In this document: one piece after another, positions 16,701-23,017 of the stretch
Position numbering within the stretch: position 1 is the stretch's first letter
Layout of the letters: every line of letters begins with the position of its first letter
From: JAZNGX01 sp045576675
GTDB lineage: Bacteria > Bacillota > Clostridia > Monoglobales > Firm-18
Assembly (NCBI GenBank): GCA_045576675.1
Contig: JAZNGX010000001.1
Location: forward strand, 1 to 23,018
Length of the DNA: 23,018 nt
Direction of reading: 5' to 3'
Notes under the pieces: generated by a model
What the model saw: the letters and a program-made list of their open reading frames with translations, nothing else
Database searches by the model: none
Told to the model about the DNA's origin: nothing
Position numbers and translations under genes: made by a program

Positions 16701-17703
16701 TACAACCACAAAAGGTCAGGAATACTCCGGTACAGTAGTGGGACTTCCTAAGAATACTCCTGATGATTATTCGTATGACTGGAAGCTGGTTTCATATATG
16801 GCACAGCTTAACGGTGCAAAAGTACCTGTAGTAGGATATCTGACAAAAATCACCAAAACTGCTCCTCCGAGTATTGCTCAGAATATAAAGGTTAAGGATA
16901 TCACAGACAAATCTGCTACAATTACATGGGAAAACGGAGACAGACCGGCAGACTTTTACAAGCTCTCCCGAGTTGTTGTTACAAATGATGGTAAGGAGTA
17001 TACTGCTGTTGTTGAAAGCAGAATCACTTCCGACAATGATACGTACTCATATACTTTGAACGGTCTTACTGCTGACAACAGAACTTATTATATTCTGGAA
17101 TCCTGTATGGAATCAGGCAAAACAAGTGTACCTACGGAAAATATTATTATAACTACATATCCGACTGATTTCAGTGCTTCTATCTTCACCACCGGTCTTG
17201 ACAACAGCGTAATTTACCGTAACGGTAAGGCAATCACACTATCAGCCAATGTTCAAGGTAATGAGGGCTACGATACACTTTATCAGTGGCAGCTTGACAA
17301 AGGTAACGGCTGGGAGAATATCAACGGTCAGAACGGAAAGGACTTCAAGTTTACTATCTCTCCTCTTGACAACGGCAAAAAGGTAAGATGTAGTGCAGTA
17401 GTAGTTATCAGCGGTGATTCATCCTATGTGCTTAACTCTGAGCCTGTAGTTATGAATTGTGCAAGAACAGACGGTGAATATCAGGTTGACTGGGAAGATA
17501 ACAAAATCCTTATTACCAAAGCAAACGGTGCAGAAAGTGCGACAGCATTTATAAGAGTTCTTGATGGCGAAGGCAAGGTTGTTGACATTATTACAGTCAA
17601 CGGAGAAGCTGATTTATCAGAATATTTAGGCAAGAATTACGATTTAAGATTATTCTTCTTAAAGAGCAATTTTGAACCTGCTTCTCTTCCGTTTGAAAGA
17701 TAA
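13783..17703 (+). CDS. Large secreted multidomain protein (FG-GAP-like, FN3 and Ig-like domains)
   Basis: The 1306-residue protein begins with a signal peptide (cleavage after A24, in AAGA). FG-GAP/VCBS-like repeats follow: AGDFDGDGIDEIAVY (about 184), NANDLNKDNIDDLSA (about 269) and TVGDVTQEGSREIII (about 362), suggesting a beta-propeller over about 130-600. Residues 640-720 and 940-990 are Gly/Ser/Thr-rich with alternating polar and apolar residues. They are separated by a more helical part that includes ICALRDELTNNLANF. An FN3 domain spans about 1028-1127 and an Ig-like domain about 1136-1227. No LPXTG, SLH or C-terminal membrane anchor is seen, so it is probably released or bound non-covalently. 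GAAGGAG precedes ATG 13783. Bases about 14000-16700 use more C- and G-ending codons than neighbouring genes, suggesting transfer. Function is unknown; a pore-forming or adhesive role is speculative. Confidence 0.85.
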   Translation: MKKLLSILLCISMLMSLVPMAAGAETSEQNALELFGFPLDPDSYDTQALKKGTYPVAPKYDLYLTDASSLYKYTGYMYNYSGSSIMGITLPASSRPKLTKSNTYTNSQNQPYSATTGFAATGTGVEDHIARVYFSNGRSGGNIRMAIYDAAGNTIKADYETGGYVGTTDVIEMWEVEGLLSVTAGDFDGDGIDEIAVYTPNNASETSSGSVHSNISVGIFDVDVKNKTITTKQYLDLPSKAKSTDICEWEYSHNNGKKQFYCLPYVALNANDLNKDNIDDLSAIVNFSTWFRGAGSYDTYSTKKIIDHNTNFASVLESYEGTQGGYLKQVIKHRVLVTTPLTGGGSNAGDQHRYVLRNANITVGDVTQEGSREIIIAGNYTRVDVKDITSTVKVGSNRMVEVDGDNALCHIVGYTTYDNLKNHNTYDNNSDYHWTVQKTGNGWTYWYNEDSTDSGPITVSLDAYKHKGTGYPDTIFVGGQLFDWDGESASLKFSKNYDHSDLYHGSDDKKRETSVVWIGKAVSGNFANDVFGRETLAFPFYYKVSGKEKYTCKLLERYESVSGSSNGGSVGYGTHTRIIFEDVGSQRLADVTVLDGGNKTSYITYPGNDTEVYYTDVEALAIMQAPPLYEELNDDSYIGNSATGFAKSEGSGSGTTKGGTFSLGVVAGFEYEASFLGLFPCGGAEYEFTLSGSVSKETSVEKTYTYTTGFEASGLTDAVTVFTVPYVRYNCSMYVPEYKLPAEDDYNTICALRDELTNNLANFENTGSAQSGGTYAKGCLYYNLKYSSYVCEDNYQDQLHVLQKVNEEIDYIEKAIASFGKGGTGKWEGTVAGAVLPYHYSVPQTPLLTTVDVATYDSIAEFTPGLEKIYDNVFNEGYRAGDPNTYAHKIGDLNAVNGSILQGKNGGSSNDGFLSNSSVSTAGGSQSQVIAVEEADSSSIGWGVAVENTSIAKVSVAKVGFTVSAEHNTSYVTTTTKGQEYSGTVVGLPKNTPDDYSYDWKLVSYMAQLNGAKVPVVGYLTKITKTAPPSIAQNIKVKDITDKSATITWENGDRPADFYKLSRVVVTNDGKEYTAVVESRITSDNDTYSYTLNGLTADNRTYYILESCMESGKTSVPTENIIITTYPTDFSASIFTTGLDNSVIYRNGKAITLSANVQGNEGYDTLYQWQLDKGNGWENINGQNGKDFKFTISPLDNGKKVRCSAVVVISGDSSYVLNSEPVVMNCARTDGEYQVDWEDNKILITKANGAESATAFIRVLDGEGKVVDIITVNGEADLSEYLGKNYDLRLFFLKSNFEPASLPFER

Positions 17704-17710
17704 TTATTAG

Positions 17711-17748
17711 AAACAAACAGAGAATGGATTATAATTCTCTGTTTGTTT
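17711..17748 (+). terminator. Intrinsic terminator after the large secreted protein gene
   Basis: A perfect 15-bp stem (17711-17725 with 17734-17748) begins eight bases after the stop codon. The right arm ends GTTTGTTT, giving an interrupted U tract. Confidence 0.75.
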
Positions 17749-17826
17749 ATGGCATAACTATGAGCTACATCAAAAGAATTGTTAAAATTGGCTTTACACA
17801 TAAATAATGAATATGGAGGAATTAAA

Positions 17827-18306
17827 ATGAAAAAACTTTTAACATTTGTACTTGTGGTAGTTTTGTCTACTACATTTTTAACAGGCTGCAGTGACCCTGT
17901 TTATGATGATTTAGAAAACTTTTTAAATGTTGAAATGAAAGAGGTTAATGAAGAATATACAAAGCTGACAACAGAAGTTGGAACATGGGAAAATCTTACG
18001 GACGATGCTGATATTAAAAAAAGCATTGATGATACACTTCTCCCACTTGTAAATGGTTCGCTTGAAAAGCTTAAGGATATCAATCCTGAAACTGAAGAGG
18101 TTAAAGCAATTAAAGAAAAGTATGTCAAAGTGATGGAAACTTATAAGGGTGCTTTTGAAACCCTTTCTGAAGGCTGTGAAACTCAGGTAGAAGAAACAAT
18201 CAACACAGCAACAGAAAAACTGGGCGAAGCTGTTGAATTGCTTAATGAATACAACAAAGCATTAGAGGACCTTGCAAAAGAGCATGGTTCTGAAATAGAA
18301 TATTAA
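17827..18306 (+). CDS. Small predicted lipoprotein of unknown function
   Basis: The 159-residue protein starts with a lipoprotein signal peptide and lipobox LTGC (cysteine at residue 21), so it should be lipid-anchored on the outer face of the membrane. The mature part is acidic, almost wholly helical and likely coiled-coil (for example NEEYTKLTTEV and ATEKLGEAVELLNEYNKALE). I do not recognise a family. ATG 17827 is preceded by GGAGGA with six bases of spacing, which decides against an in-frame upstream start at 17779. The DUF805 gene follows after 15 bp, probably in the same transcript. Confidence 0.82.
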   Translation: MKKLLTFVLVVVLSTTFLTGCSDPVYDDLENFLNVEMKEVNEEYTKLTTEVGTWENLTDDADIKKSIDDTLLPLVNGSLEKLKDINPETEEVKAIKEKYVKVMETYKGAFETLSEGCETQVEETINTATEKLGEAVELLNEYNKALEDLAKEHGSEIEY

Positions 18307-18321
18307 TAGAGGTGCTTTTAT

Positions 18322-18675
18322 ATGAATTGGTATATATATGCTATTAAAAATTATTTTAATTTCAGTGGTAGAGCAAGAAGAAAAGAGTATTGGATGTTTT
18401 CATTAATCAGTGCGATTATCGCTATTGTTTTAAGTGTGATTGATGCTGTGATTGGTATTACGCTTTTTACAAGCTTGTATAGCTTGTTTGTACTAATTCC
18501 TAACTTGTCCATCACATTCCGCAGATTGCATGATATCAATAAATCAGCATGGTGGTTATTGATTTCAATTATTCCTATTGTTGGTGCAATTGTTCTTTTG
18601 GTTTTCTCTGTTCAACCCGGAACAGTTGGTGTAAACAACTATGGTGATGACCCTAAAAATACATACGTTGCATAA
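18322..18675 (+). CDS. DUF805 family small membrane protein
   Basis: The 117-residue protein shows the DUF805 pattern: an N-terminal YFNFSGRARRKEYWMF, three or four hydrophobic segments, and TFRRLHDINKSAWW between them, ending with a polar PGTVGVNNYGDDP tail. The family is widespread (YhaH-type proteins) and its function is not established. Start ATG 18322 has AGAGGTG upstream. It lies 15 bp downstream of the lipoprotein gene and is probably co-transcribed with it. Confidence 0.88.
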   Translation: MNWYIYAIKNYFNFSGRARRKEYWMFSLISAIIAIVLSVIDAVIGITLFTSLYSLFVLIPNLSITFRRLHDINKSAWWLLISIIPIVGAIVLLVFSVQPGTVGVNNYGDDPKNTYVA

Positions 18676-18725
18676 TATTTATTTTAAAGTAGTGTAAAAT
18701 CTGAAAAAATATTACGTTGGCTGAT

Positions 18726-18766
18726 GCTAAGCACCCCAAAAGTTTCCAACTTTTGGGGTGCTTAGC
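18726..18766. repeat. Perfect 19-bp palindrome
   Basis: Bases 18726-18744 (GCTAAGCACCCCAAAAGTT) pair without mismatch with 18748-18766 around a 3-base loop. No U run follows on the plus strand, so although it lies 50 bases after DUF805 it is not a classical terminator. It may be a mobile palindromic repeat or a mRNA 3'-end barrier. Confidence 0.65.
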
Positions 18767-18798
18767 AATAGAAGGTGGTTTATTTATCAGTATAATAA

Positions 18799-18830
18799 AA
18801 GAACGGTTATTTTAATAAATAACCGTTCTT
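18799..18830. terminator. 14-bp palindrome, possible bidirectional terminator
   Basis: AAGAACGGTTATTT (18799-18812) pairs perfectly with 18817-18830 around a 4-base loop. Only two or three T residues flank the stem on either strand, so terminator function is uncertain. Confidence 0.45.
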
Positions 18831-18870
18831 ATGTGGATAATAGCGTATATTTTGATAGAATTTTACCCAA

Positions 18871-18920
18871 AGGGGGTGCAAATCGTCTTTAGGGGGTGCA
18901 TTTTGATGTCAGGGGGTGCA
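18871..18920. repeat. Three exact AGGGGGTGCA repeats at 20-bp period
   Basis: AGGGGGTGCA occurs at 18871-18880, 18891-18900 and 18911-18920, exactly 20 bp apart (about two helical turns) with unrelated 10-bp spacers. The array sits between the DUF805 gene and the end of the BspA-like gene, inside a 309-bp gene-free stretch (18676-18984). Even spacing on one DNA face suggests binding of a protein such as a transposase or replication protein; multi-repeat ends of IS21-type elements are one possible source. No reading frame overlaps it. Confidence 0.7.
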
Positions 18921-18950
18921 AATTCAACGTTTACTATATTAATACATAGC

Positions 18951-18975
18951 AAAAGCACCGCTTCCGCAGTGCTTT
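18951..18975 (-). terminator. Intrinsic terminator of the BspA-like gene
   Basis: On the minus strand, AAAGCAC (18975-18969) pairs with GTGCTTT (18958-18952) with an inner GC/GC pair after one mismatch, then runs into TTTT ending at 18951. It lies ten bases after the stop codon. Confidence 0.7.
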
Positions 18976-18984
18976 CATAAGGTT

Positions 18985-21963
18985 TTATTTAACTATTTCA
19001 ACATTACACACAGGTTTTAAGTTTGTTATATCATCCCAAACCATAACCCTTGCTTTTGTATAAGTCTTGGTTGTTGTAAAAGGAACTGTTTCACCAGTAT
19101 ATACTGCACTCTGCATTTCAACAAATTGTTCTCCGTTGTAGAATGCAAGAATTACAGTCTTTCCATTCTCAATATTGATTGGAGTAATAGCGAATGACTT
19201 TTTATCTTCTGAAACAGTTGTCTTTGTTCCTTCAAACTTAACTACTTTAATGGTATAAATACTATTTATCATATCTGTTACATTTTCTCTGTTCAATGTA
19301 ATGATTGCAGGCTCTTCTTCGTTGACTTCAAAATCTTTTGGAGAGTTTGACACCCAAATACCACTTCCATTAGCTCTTAATACACCACCACCGGAGAATG
19401 TAGGAGTTAGAGTAATTGATGTTGCATCTTCTCTCACATAAACTATGTATTCTCTTACATCTGCATTAAATTCTTTTAACACAATGCCGTTACCGAAGTC
19501 GAGACTATCAATTCTTGCATAAGCAGAAATTTCAATGGTTTTTGTCGCAGAAAGTCCACTTCCATCTTGTGTTGTTGCAGTCAGTATTACACTACCATTT
19601 TTAATGGGTGTTACTACTCCATTTTGCGAAACAGTCGCAACAGTTTCATCATCAACAGACCAAACAACAGATTTATTTGTTGCATAATCAGGGGAAATAA
19701 TTGCGTTAAATTGCGTTGGTTTACCAACAGAGTCATCCCCGATTATTTCTATACTTTCTGCAAGTTTTGCCTTGATTTCAAGTGTATGATTTGTTATATC
19801 CACGATATTATAATTGGTAGTACCGGATAACAAAACATTTTCAATAGCTAGTGCAGTATTTCCAATTTCTGCATCTGTTGCAACTGTAAATTCAATTTCG
19901 AATGGTACAAGATTTGTATTGACGGGAATGTTATCTCCGAGATAATTATAAAGGCAAGTAATATCCAAATACTTAAAATCGTCAACTGTTTTTTCGGGTT
20001 CTTCCGATGCCTCTACAAAATCTACACCTTTAATATCTCTAAACTCTAAATATTTTGGATATTTAATAGTTGCTGCAAGATACATAGCATTTTTATCAGT
20101 TGCAAAAATTGCTCTTTGAGTAATTGTCTCTCCTAATGTTGCAGATGTTGTCCCTTGAAGTTCAATTCTATTTACATATTGCGAGTAAAAATATGGATAA
20201 ACATTCATATTACCTACAACATTATACGGAGAAAGGCTCTCACCATTTTCGTTAGTGATTTGATTTCCTTTCCCATTGTTCTCTGTAAAATATCCTATGA
20301 AATTATAGCCTTCTTTATTCTGTGGGTTGATTACAAAATTGCAGTTGTATGTCGCTGTTATAGGCTCTGAAATACCTTCTGCTATAATCACATAGTTCTT
20401 ATATTTGTAAACTGCGGTAAACGTAATATCTTCGCTTATTGTCATTCCTTCTACGTACCCTCCCCAATGATCAAATGTATAGGGCTCTTTATCTCTCGGG
20501 GATTGAGGGGGAACGATGCTCGTGCCATATTCAATGGTTTGCTCTTTTAATACATTACCGTTATTGTCAAGAAATTTATAGGTATATTGATTAGGAATAG
20601 TATTATATACTGCTGTGAAAATTGAGTCGCATTCAATACTCATACCATTTTTAAAACCACTCCATTCTGCAAATGTGTAACTATAGTGTTGCGTTGGTTG
20701 TTTTATCGGTGCTTCGGGGGCAACAATTTCAGTACCATAAACAACAACACACTCCTTTAACACAACTCCGTTTTCGTCAACAAATCTATATGTATATTGG
20801 TTCGGCTCATATCCAACATATAGCGTAACATTCGAGGTTACGGGTGTTGTTTTTATAAAAACATTTGTTTTTTCTTGGTTAAGATATAAAATAGAGGAGT
20901 TCCCCTTTTTACTATCGATTAGACTGTCATCAATAGGTTTACCTGCTATAACCTTTTTTTCGACCTTTATACCGTTTTCATATATCAAGTTTGCATAGAA
21001 AAAATAGTTTTTTGTTCCATAATTGAGATACCAATTATAGCTTTCAATATCAATTTTATTCCATGCTGTTACATCGCCATTATAATTTACTGTGGATATA
21101 CGTGTACATTCATCAAATGCAAAGCTCTCAATAAGCGTAACACTACTGGGAATTGTTATTGTTTTTAATCCTTCGCAATAACGAAACGCACCGCTTCCAA
21201 TAGTTGCTACATTTCTACCAATTATTACCTCTGTTATGTTCTTACAATTATAAAACGCATCATCACCAATAACAACCACTTTATCAGGAATTGTTACCGT
21301 TTTCAATCCTTCGCAATAACGAAATGCATCGTATCCAATGGTAGTTATGCTATTTCCTAGTTTTATACTTGTTAAACTATCACACCACTCAAAAGCACCA
21401 TTCCCAATGGTAGTTACATTGTTTGAAACAGTTATACTTGTTAAATTAGTACAGTCAGCAAACGCATAGTCTTTAATAGTTTTTACACTACTAGGAATGG
21501 TATATGATGTGTTTTGTTTTCCAGCCGGATAACACACCAACTCTGTTTGTACTTTATTAAAAAGTACACCATCAACTGTTGAATAGTATTGATTGTAATA
21601 TTTACTGACAGTTATATTTGTTAATTTAGGGCAATAGGAAAAGGCCTGTTCACCAATACTTGATAGCTTGTCTCCAAGTGTTACTTCTGTTAAATTAGAG
21701 CAATAATAAAACGCCATATCTCCAATAGATGTGACACCGTCACCAATAACAACTTCTTTTATACTTGATCGATATGAGTTCCATGGAGTGTCTGAATATG
21801 TATAATAATCATCCATACTACCATTCCCACTAATAGTAAGTGTGCCACTACTAAGACTCCATGTAAGATTCCCACAACTCCCACTTGCAGCATTTACAGA
21901 CATTACACCAAAAAGCATAGCACAACATACAATTATGAATCCCAAACCCGATTTTATTCTCAT
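18985..21963 (-). CDS. BspA-like leucine-rich-repeat surface protein
   Basis: The 992-residue secreted protein has a signal peptide (cleavage after A25, SVNA). BspA-type LRR_5 repeats cover about 68-300, with the recurring pattern TSIGDMAFYYCSNLTEV. Two Listeria-Bacteroides-type repeats start near 385 and 455 (PNQYTYRFVD and PNQYTYKFLD), and a weaker third follows. A cohesin-like beta domain begins near 597, a Big_2 domain lies at about 735-811 (WSVDDETVATVSQNGVVT), a cadherin-like beta-sandwich at about 815-908, and a beta-rich end. Proteins of this kind bind host or neighbouring-cell surfaces. No LPXTG or SLH anchor is seen. The start is ATG 21963, six bases after GGAGGG; an in-frame extension to 22038 would run through the terminator-like hairpin. 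A long structured leader precedes it. Confidence 0.87.
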   Translation of the reverse strand: MRIKSGLGFIIVCCAMLFGVMSVNAASGSCGNLTWSLSSGTLTISGNGSMDDYYTYSDTPWNSYRSSIKEVVIGDGVTSIGDMAFYYCSNLTEVTLGDKLSSIGEQAFSYCPKLTNITVSKYYNQYYSTVDGVLFNKVQTELVCYPAGKQNTSYTIPSSVKTIKDYAFADCTNLTSITVSNNVTTIGNGAFEWCDSLTSIKLGNSITTIGYDAFRYCEGLKTVTIPDKVVVIGDDAFYNCKNITEVIIGRNVATIGSGAFRYCEGLKTITIPSSVTLIESFAFDECTRISTVNYNGDVTAWNKIDIESYNWYLNYGTKNYFFYANLIYENGIKVEKKVIAGKPIDDSLIDSKKGNSSILYLNQEKTNVFIKTTPVTSNVTLYVGYEPNQYTYRFVDENGVVLKECVVVYGTEIVAPEAPIKQPTQHYSYTFAEWSGFKNGMSIECDSIFTAVYNTIPNQYTYKFLDNNGNVLKEQTIEYGTSIVPPQSPRDKEPYTFDHWGGYVEGMTISEDITFTAVYKYKNYVIIAEGISEPITATYNCNFVINPQNKEGYNFIGYFTENNGKGNQITNENGESLSPYNVVGNMNVYPYFYSQYVNRIELQGTTSATLGETITQRAIFATDKNAMYLAATIKYPKYLEFRDIKGVDFVEASEEPEKTVDDFKYLDITCLYNYLGDNIPVNTNLVPFEIEFTVATDAEIGNTALAIENVLLSGTTNYNIVDITNHTLEIKAKLAESIEIIGDDSVGKPTQFNAIISPDYATNKSVVWSVDDETVATVSQNGVVTPIKNGSVILTATTQDGSGLSATKTIEISAYARIDSLDFGNGIVLKEFNADVREYIVYVREDATSITLTPTFSGGGVLRANGSGIWVSNSPKDFEVNEEEPAIITLNRENVTDMINSIYTIKVVKFEGTKTTVSEDKKSFAITPINIENGKTVILAFYNGEQFVEMQSAVYTGETVPFTTTKTYTKARVMVWDDITNLKPVCNVEIVK

Positions 21964-21986
21964 TCTAAACCCTCCAAAAATAAAAA

Positions 21987-22014
21987 TGCGTAGCCCGTAT
22001 TTCAGAGCTACGCA
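21987..22014 (-). promoter_or_regulatory. Terminator-like hairpin in the BspA leader (possible attenuator)
   Basis: On the minus strand TGCGTAGC (22014-22007) pairs with GCTACGCA (21994-21987), followed at once by TTTTTATTTTT and then the GGAGGG ribosome site. This is an intrinsic terminator placed in the 5' leader, as expected for transcription attenuation. The loop is 12 bases. Confidence 0.6.
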
Positions 22015-22044
22015 CGAAAAACGCACAATCTCCGACAATAAGGT

Positions 22045-22178
22045 TGCTACACTCTTATATAACTTGTATTTACATTACAAAGTTTGCCAGAGAGTACACT
22101 TTTACCATTAGCGTACCTTTGTAATGTGAAAATAATACAAGAATATACACTAACTCCATTCTAATTAAGAGTGTAGCA
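22045..22178 (-). ncRNA. Candidate structured cis-regulatory leader RNA (riboswitch-like)
   Basis: Four helices nest across 134 nt: 22045-22057 with 22166-22178 (13 bp, perfect), 22063-22070 with 22134-22141 (8 bp), 22072-22082 with 22117-22127 (11 bp) and 22094-22099 with 22111-22116 (6 bp, one G-U). The outer helix starts at the predicted transcription start. Its final strand (GTGTAGC, 22052-22046) can also pair with the last strand of the terminator hairpin (GCTACGC, 21994-21988) over 7 bp, so the two folds exclude each other. I recognise no T-box, c-di-GMP, purine or cobalamin signature. A miniature inverted-repeat element is the main alternative, but I see no target duplication at its ends. 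Confidence 0.5.
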
Positions 22179-22183
22179 TAATT

Positions 22184-22212
22184 ATAATACCACATATTTA
22201 TTCTATAAGCAA
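22184..22212 (-). promoter_or_regulatory. Promoter of the BspA-like gene
   Basis: On the minus strand TTGCTT (22212-22207) and TATTAT (22189-22184) are 17 bp apart. Transcription would start near 22177, exactly at the foot of the long leader helix, leaving a leader of about 215 nt. An overlapping TATAAT at 22186-22181 is an alternative -10. Confidence 0.55.
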
Positions 22213-22373
22213 TAGCTTAAAAAATTTTTTGTGCATATTTATGAAAACAAAGTTCAGTTTAACAATTCAACGTTTACCCATAAATACAACGATTACTTTT
22301 ATTAAAATGCGTAAATTTTGTAAAATAGTATTCTGATATAAATATTTTATTTTTTCTAACAAGTTAACAAAAA

Positions 22374-22414
22374 GAAAAAACCTTGAAAACCGCATCGTTA
22401 CTGCGTTTTCAAGG
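22374..22414 (-). terminator. Strong intrinsic terminator downstream of the tRNA-fMet fragment
   Basis: Bases 22381-22394 pair with 22402-22414 (13 bp, one bulge). On the minus strand the stem is followed by TTTTTTCTTTTT. It would have ended transcription of the original tRNA gene read from the right. Confidence 0.8.
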
Positions 22415-22421
22415 GATAAAA

Positions 22422-22458
22422 ATAAGACTAACCATTCTATCAAAATGGTCAGTCTTAT
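22422..22458. repeat. Palindrome directly after the tRNA 3' end
   Basis: Bases 22422-22436 pair with 22444-22458 over 15 bp with one A/C mismatch. The stem ends one base from the tRNA CCA end. It could help mark the tRNA 3' end for processing; no T run adjoins it. Confidence 0.5.
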
Positions 22459-22459
22459 G

Positions 22460-22504
22460 TGGTTGCGGAGGGCGGATTTGAACCACCGACCTTCGGGTTA
22501 TGAG
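22460..22504 (-). pseudogene. 3' fragment of initiator tRNA-Met; probable attachment-site scar
   Basis: On the minus strand the 45 nt begin at the anticodon (CTCAT), continue with AACCCGAAGGTC, a T-stem and loop (GGTGG, TTCAAAT, CCGCC), the 3' acceptor strand CTCCGCA, then A and CCA. The AACCCG right arm and the A before ACCA fit initiator tRNA-Met. No D-arm, 5' acceptor strand or left anticodon arm precedes it, so it is not a functional tRNA. Site-specific integration into tRNA 3' ends leaves just such a copy. Given the orientation, element DNA lies to the right (above 22504) and host DNA to the left. Confidence 0.8.
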
Positions 22505-22523
22505 TTCAAAAGAGGCTGTTTTT

Positions 22524-22654
22524 TATCGTTTTGTGATGTGTTATAAAGTATTGATTTTATGCTGTTTTCGGAGTGTTATCGTTTCATATCGTTTTATAGT
22601 TTTTAGTTGAATTTTTCATCGTAGTTGAATTATTGTTGAATTTTCAGTTGAATT
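22524..22654. repeat. Direct-repeat clusters beside the attachment site (possible integrase arm sites)
   Basis: TATCGTTT occurs three times (22524-22531, 22577-22584, 22587-22594) and GTTGAATT four times (22606-22613, 22624-22631, 22635-22642, 22647-22654). All copies of each word have the same orientation and lie within 200 bp of the tRNA scar. Tyrosine recombinases bind such short arm repeats next to their core site. The sequence is AT-rich, so some copies may be chance. No convincing gene overlaps this stretch. Confidence 0.45.
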
Positions 22655-22670
22655 ATTTTTGATTAAAAAG

Positions 22671-22705
22671 AGCGGTTAAGGTGTAAAATCCTCAACCGCT
22701 TTTTT
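22671..22705. terminator. Bidirectional intrinsic terminator at the element end
   Basis: AGCGGTT (22671-22677) pairs with AACCGCT (22694-22700), with further weak pairing inside. TTTTTT follows on the plus strand and CTTTTT on the minus strand. It would stop minus-strand transcripts of the element's small genes before the attachment site. Confidence 0.7.
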
Positions 22706-22724
22706 GTTGCTTATACATTGAAAA

Positions 22725-22743
22725 TGTCAACATTTGTCAACAT
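22725..22743. repeat. Tandem TGTCAACAT pair
   Basis: TGTCAACAT occurs at 22725-22733 and 22735-22743, one helical turn apart. On the minus strand this reads ATGTTGACA twice, each with a TTGACA core, so it could be an operator or a doubled -35. The rest of 22706-22851 is AT-rich and shows no gene. Confidence 0.4.
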
Positions 22744-22851
22744 ATATGTTTTAAGTTTCAACTTTTTTCAACATCTATATATTTTAAATTTAAGGTTTTT
22801 TCAGGTTGTTTCCCCCACTATATAATGAAAATGTTAGGTTTTGTAAGGTTG

Positions 22852-22992
22852 TTATCCCTTTTTTATATCTGCCCAGTATTCTTTTTTTATAGTGGGGAAG
22901 TATTCATATTTCTTCTTGCTTCGCTCTCGCTTCGTTTCCTTTTTTATGGACTCCAAAATCTCCAAATACTCACCGCTTCCGCACCGCTTCAA
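22852..22992 (-). CDS. Possible small lysine-rich protein of the integrated element
   Basis: An open frame of up to 46 codons ends with TAA at 22854-22852. The stretch EYLEILESIKKETKRERS and then YEYFPTIKKEYWADIKKG looks protein-like (amphipathic, basic, with aromatic residues) rather than random. The start is unclear: TTG at 22992 or 22965, neither with a good ribosome site. It overlaps the end of the partial gene on its right, as is common in phage and conjugative-element operons. No family is recognised. Confidence 0.35.
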   Translation of the reverse strand: MKRCGSGEYLEILESIKKETKRERSKKKYEYFPTIKKEYWADIKKG

Positions 22993-23017
22993 ACGGATTT
23001 TTCACGGCTTCCTCTTG
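22970..23017 (-). CDS. C-terminal end of a gene running in from the right
   Basis: The minus-strand frame entering at the right edge reads QEEAVKNPFEAVRKR and stops with TGA at 22972-22970. It looks like a natural protein C-terminus, and the next small frame overlaps its stop codon. Only 15 residues are visible, so no function can be given. It would belong to the integrated element. Confidence 0.35.
   Translation of the reverse strand, partial: QEEAVKNPFEAVRKR

Noticed and set aside
18921..22277. AATTCAACGTTTAC occurs at 18921-18934 and 22264-22277, flanking the BspA-like gene like long direct repeats.
   Set aside because: A 14-base match is expected about once by chance in an AT-rich window of this size, and the flanks of the two copies do not match.
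22460..22580. A complete tRNA-Met gene at the right side.
   Set aside because: No D-arm, left anticodon arm or 5' acceptor strand lies within the needed distance; only the 3' 45 nt are present.
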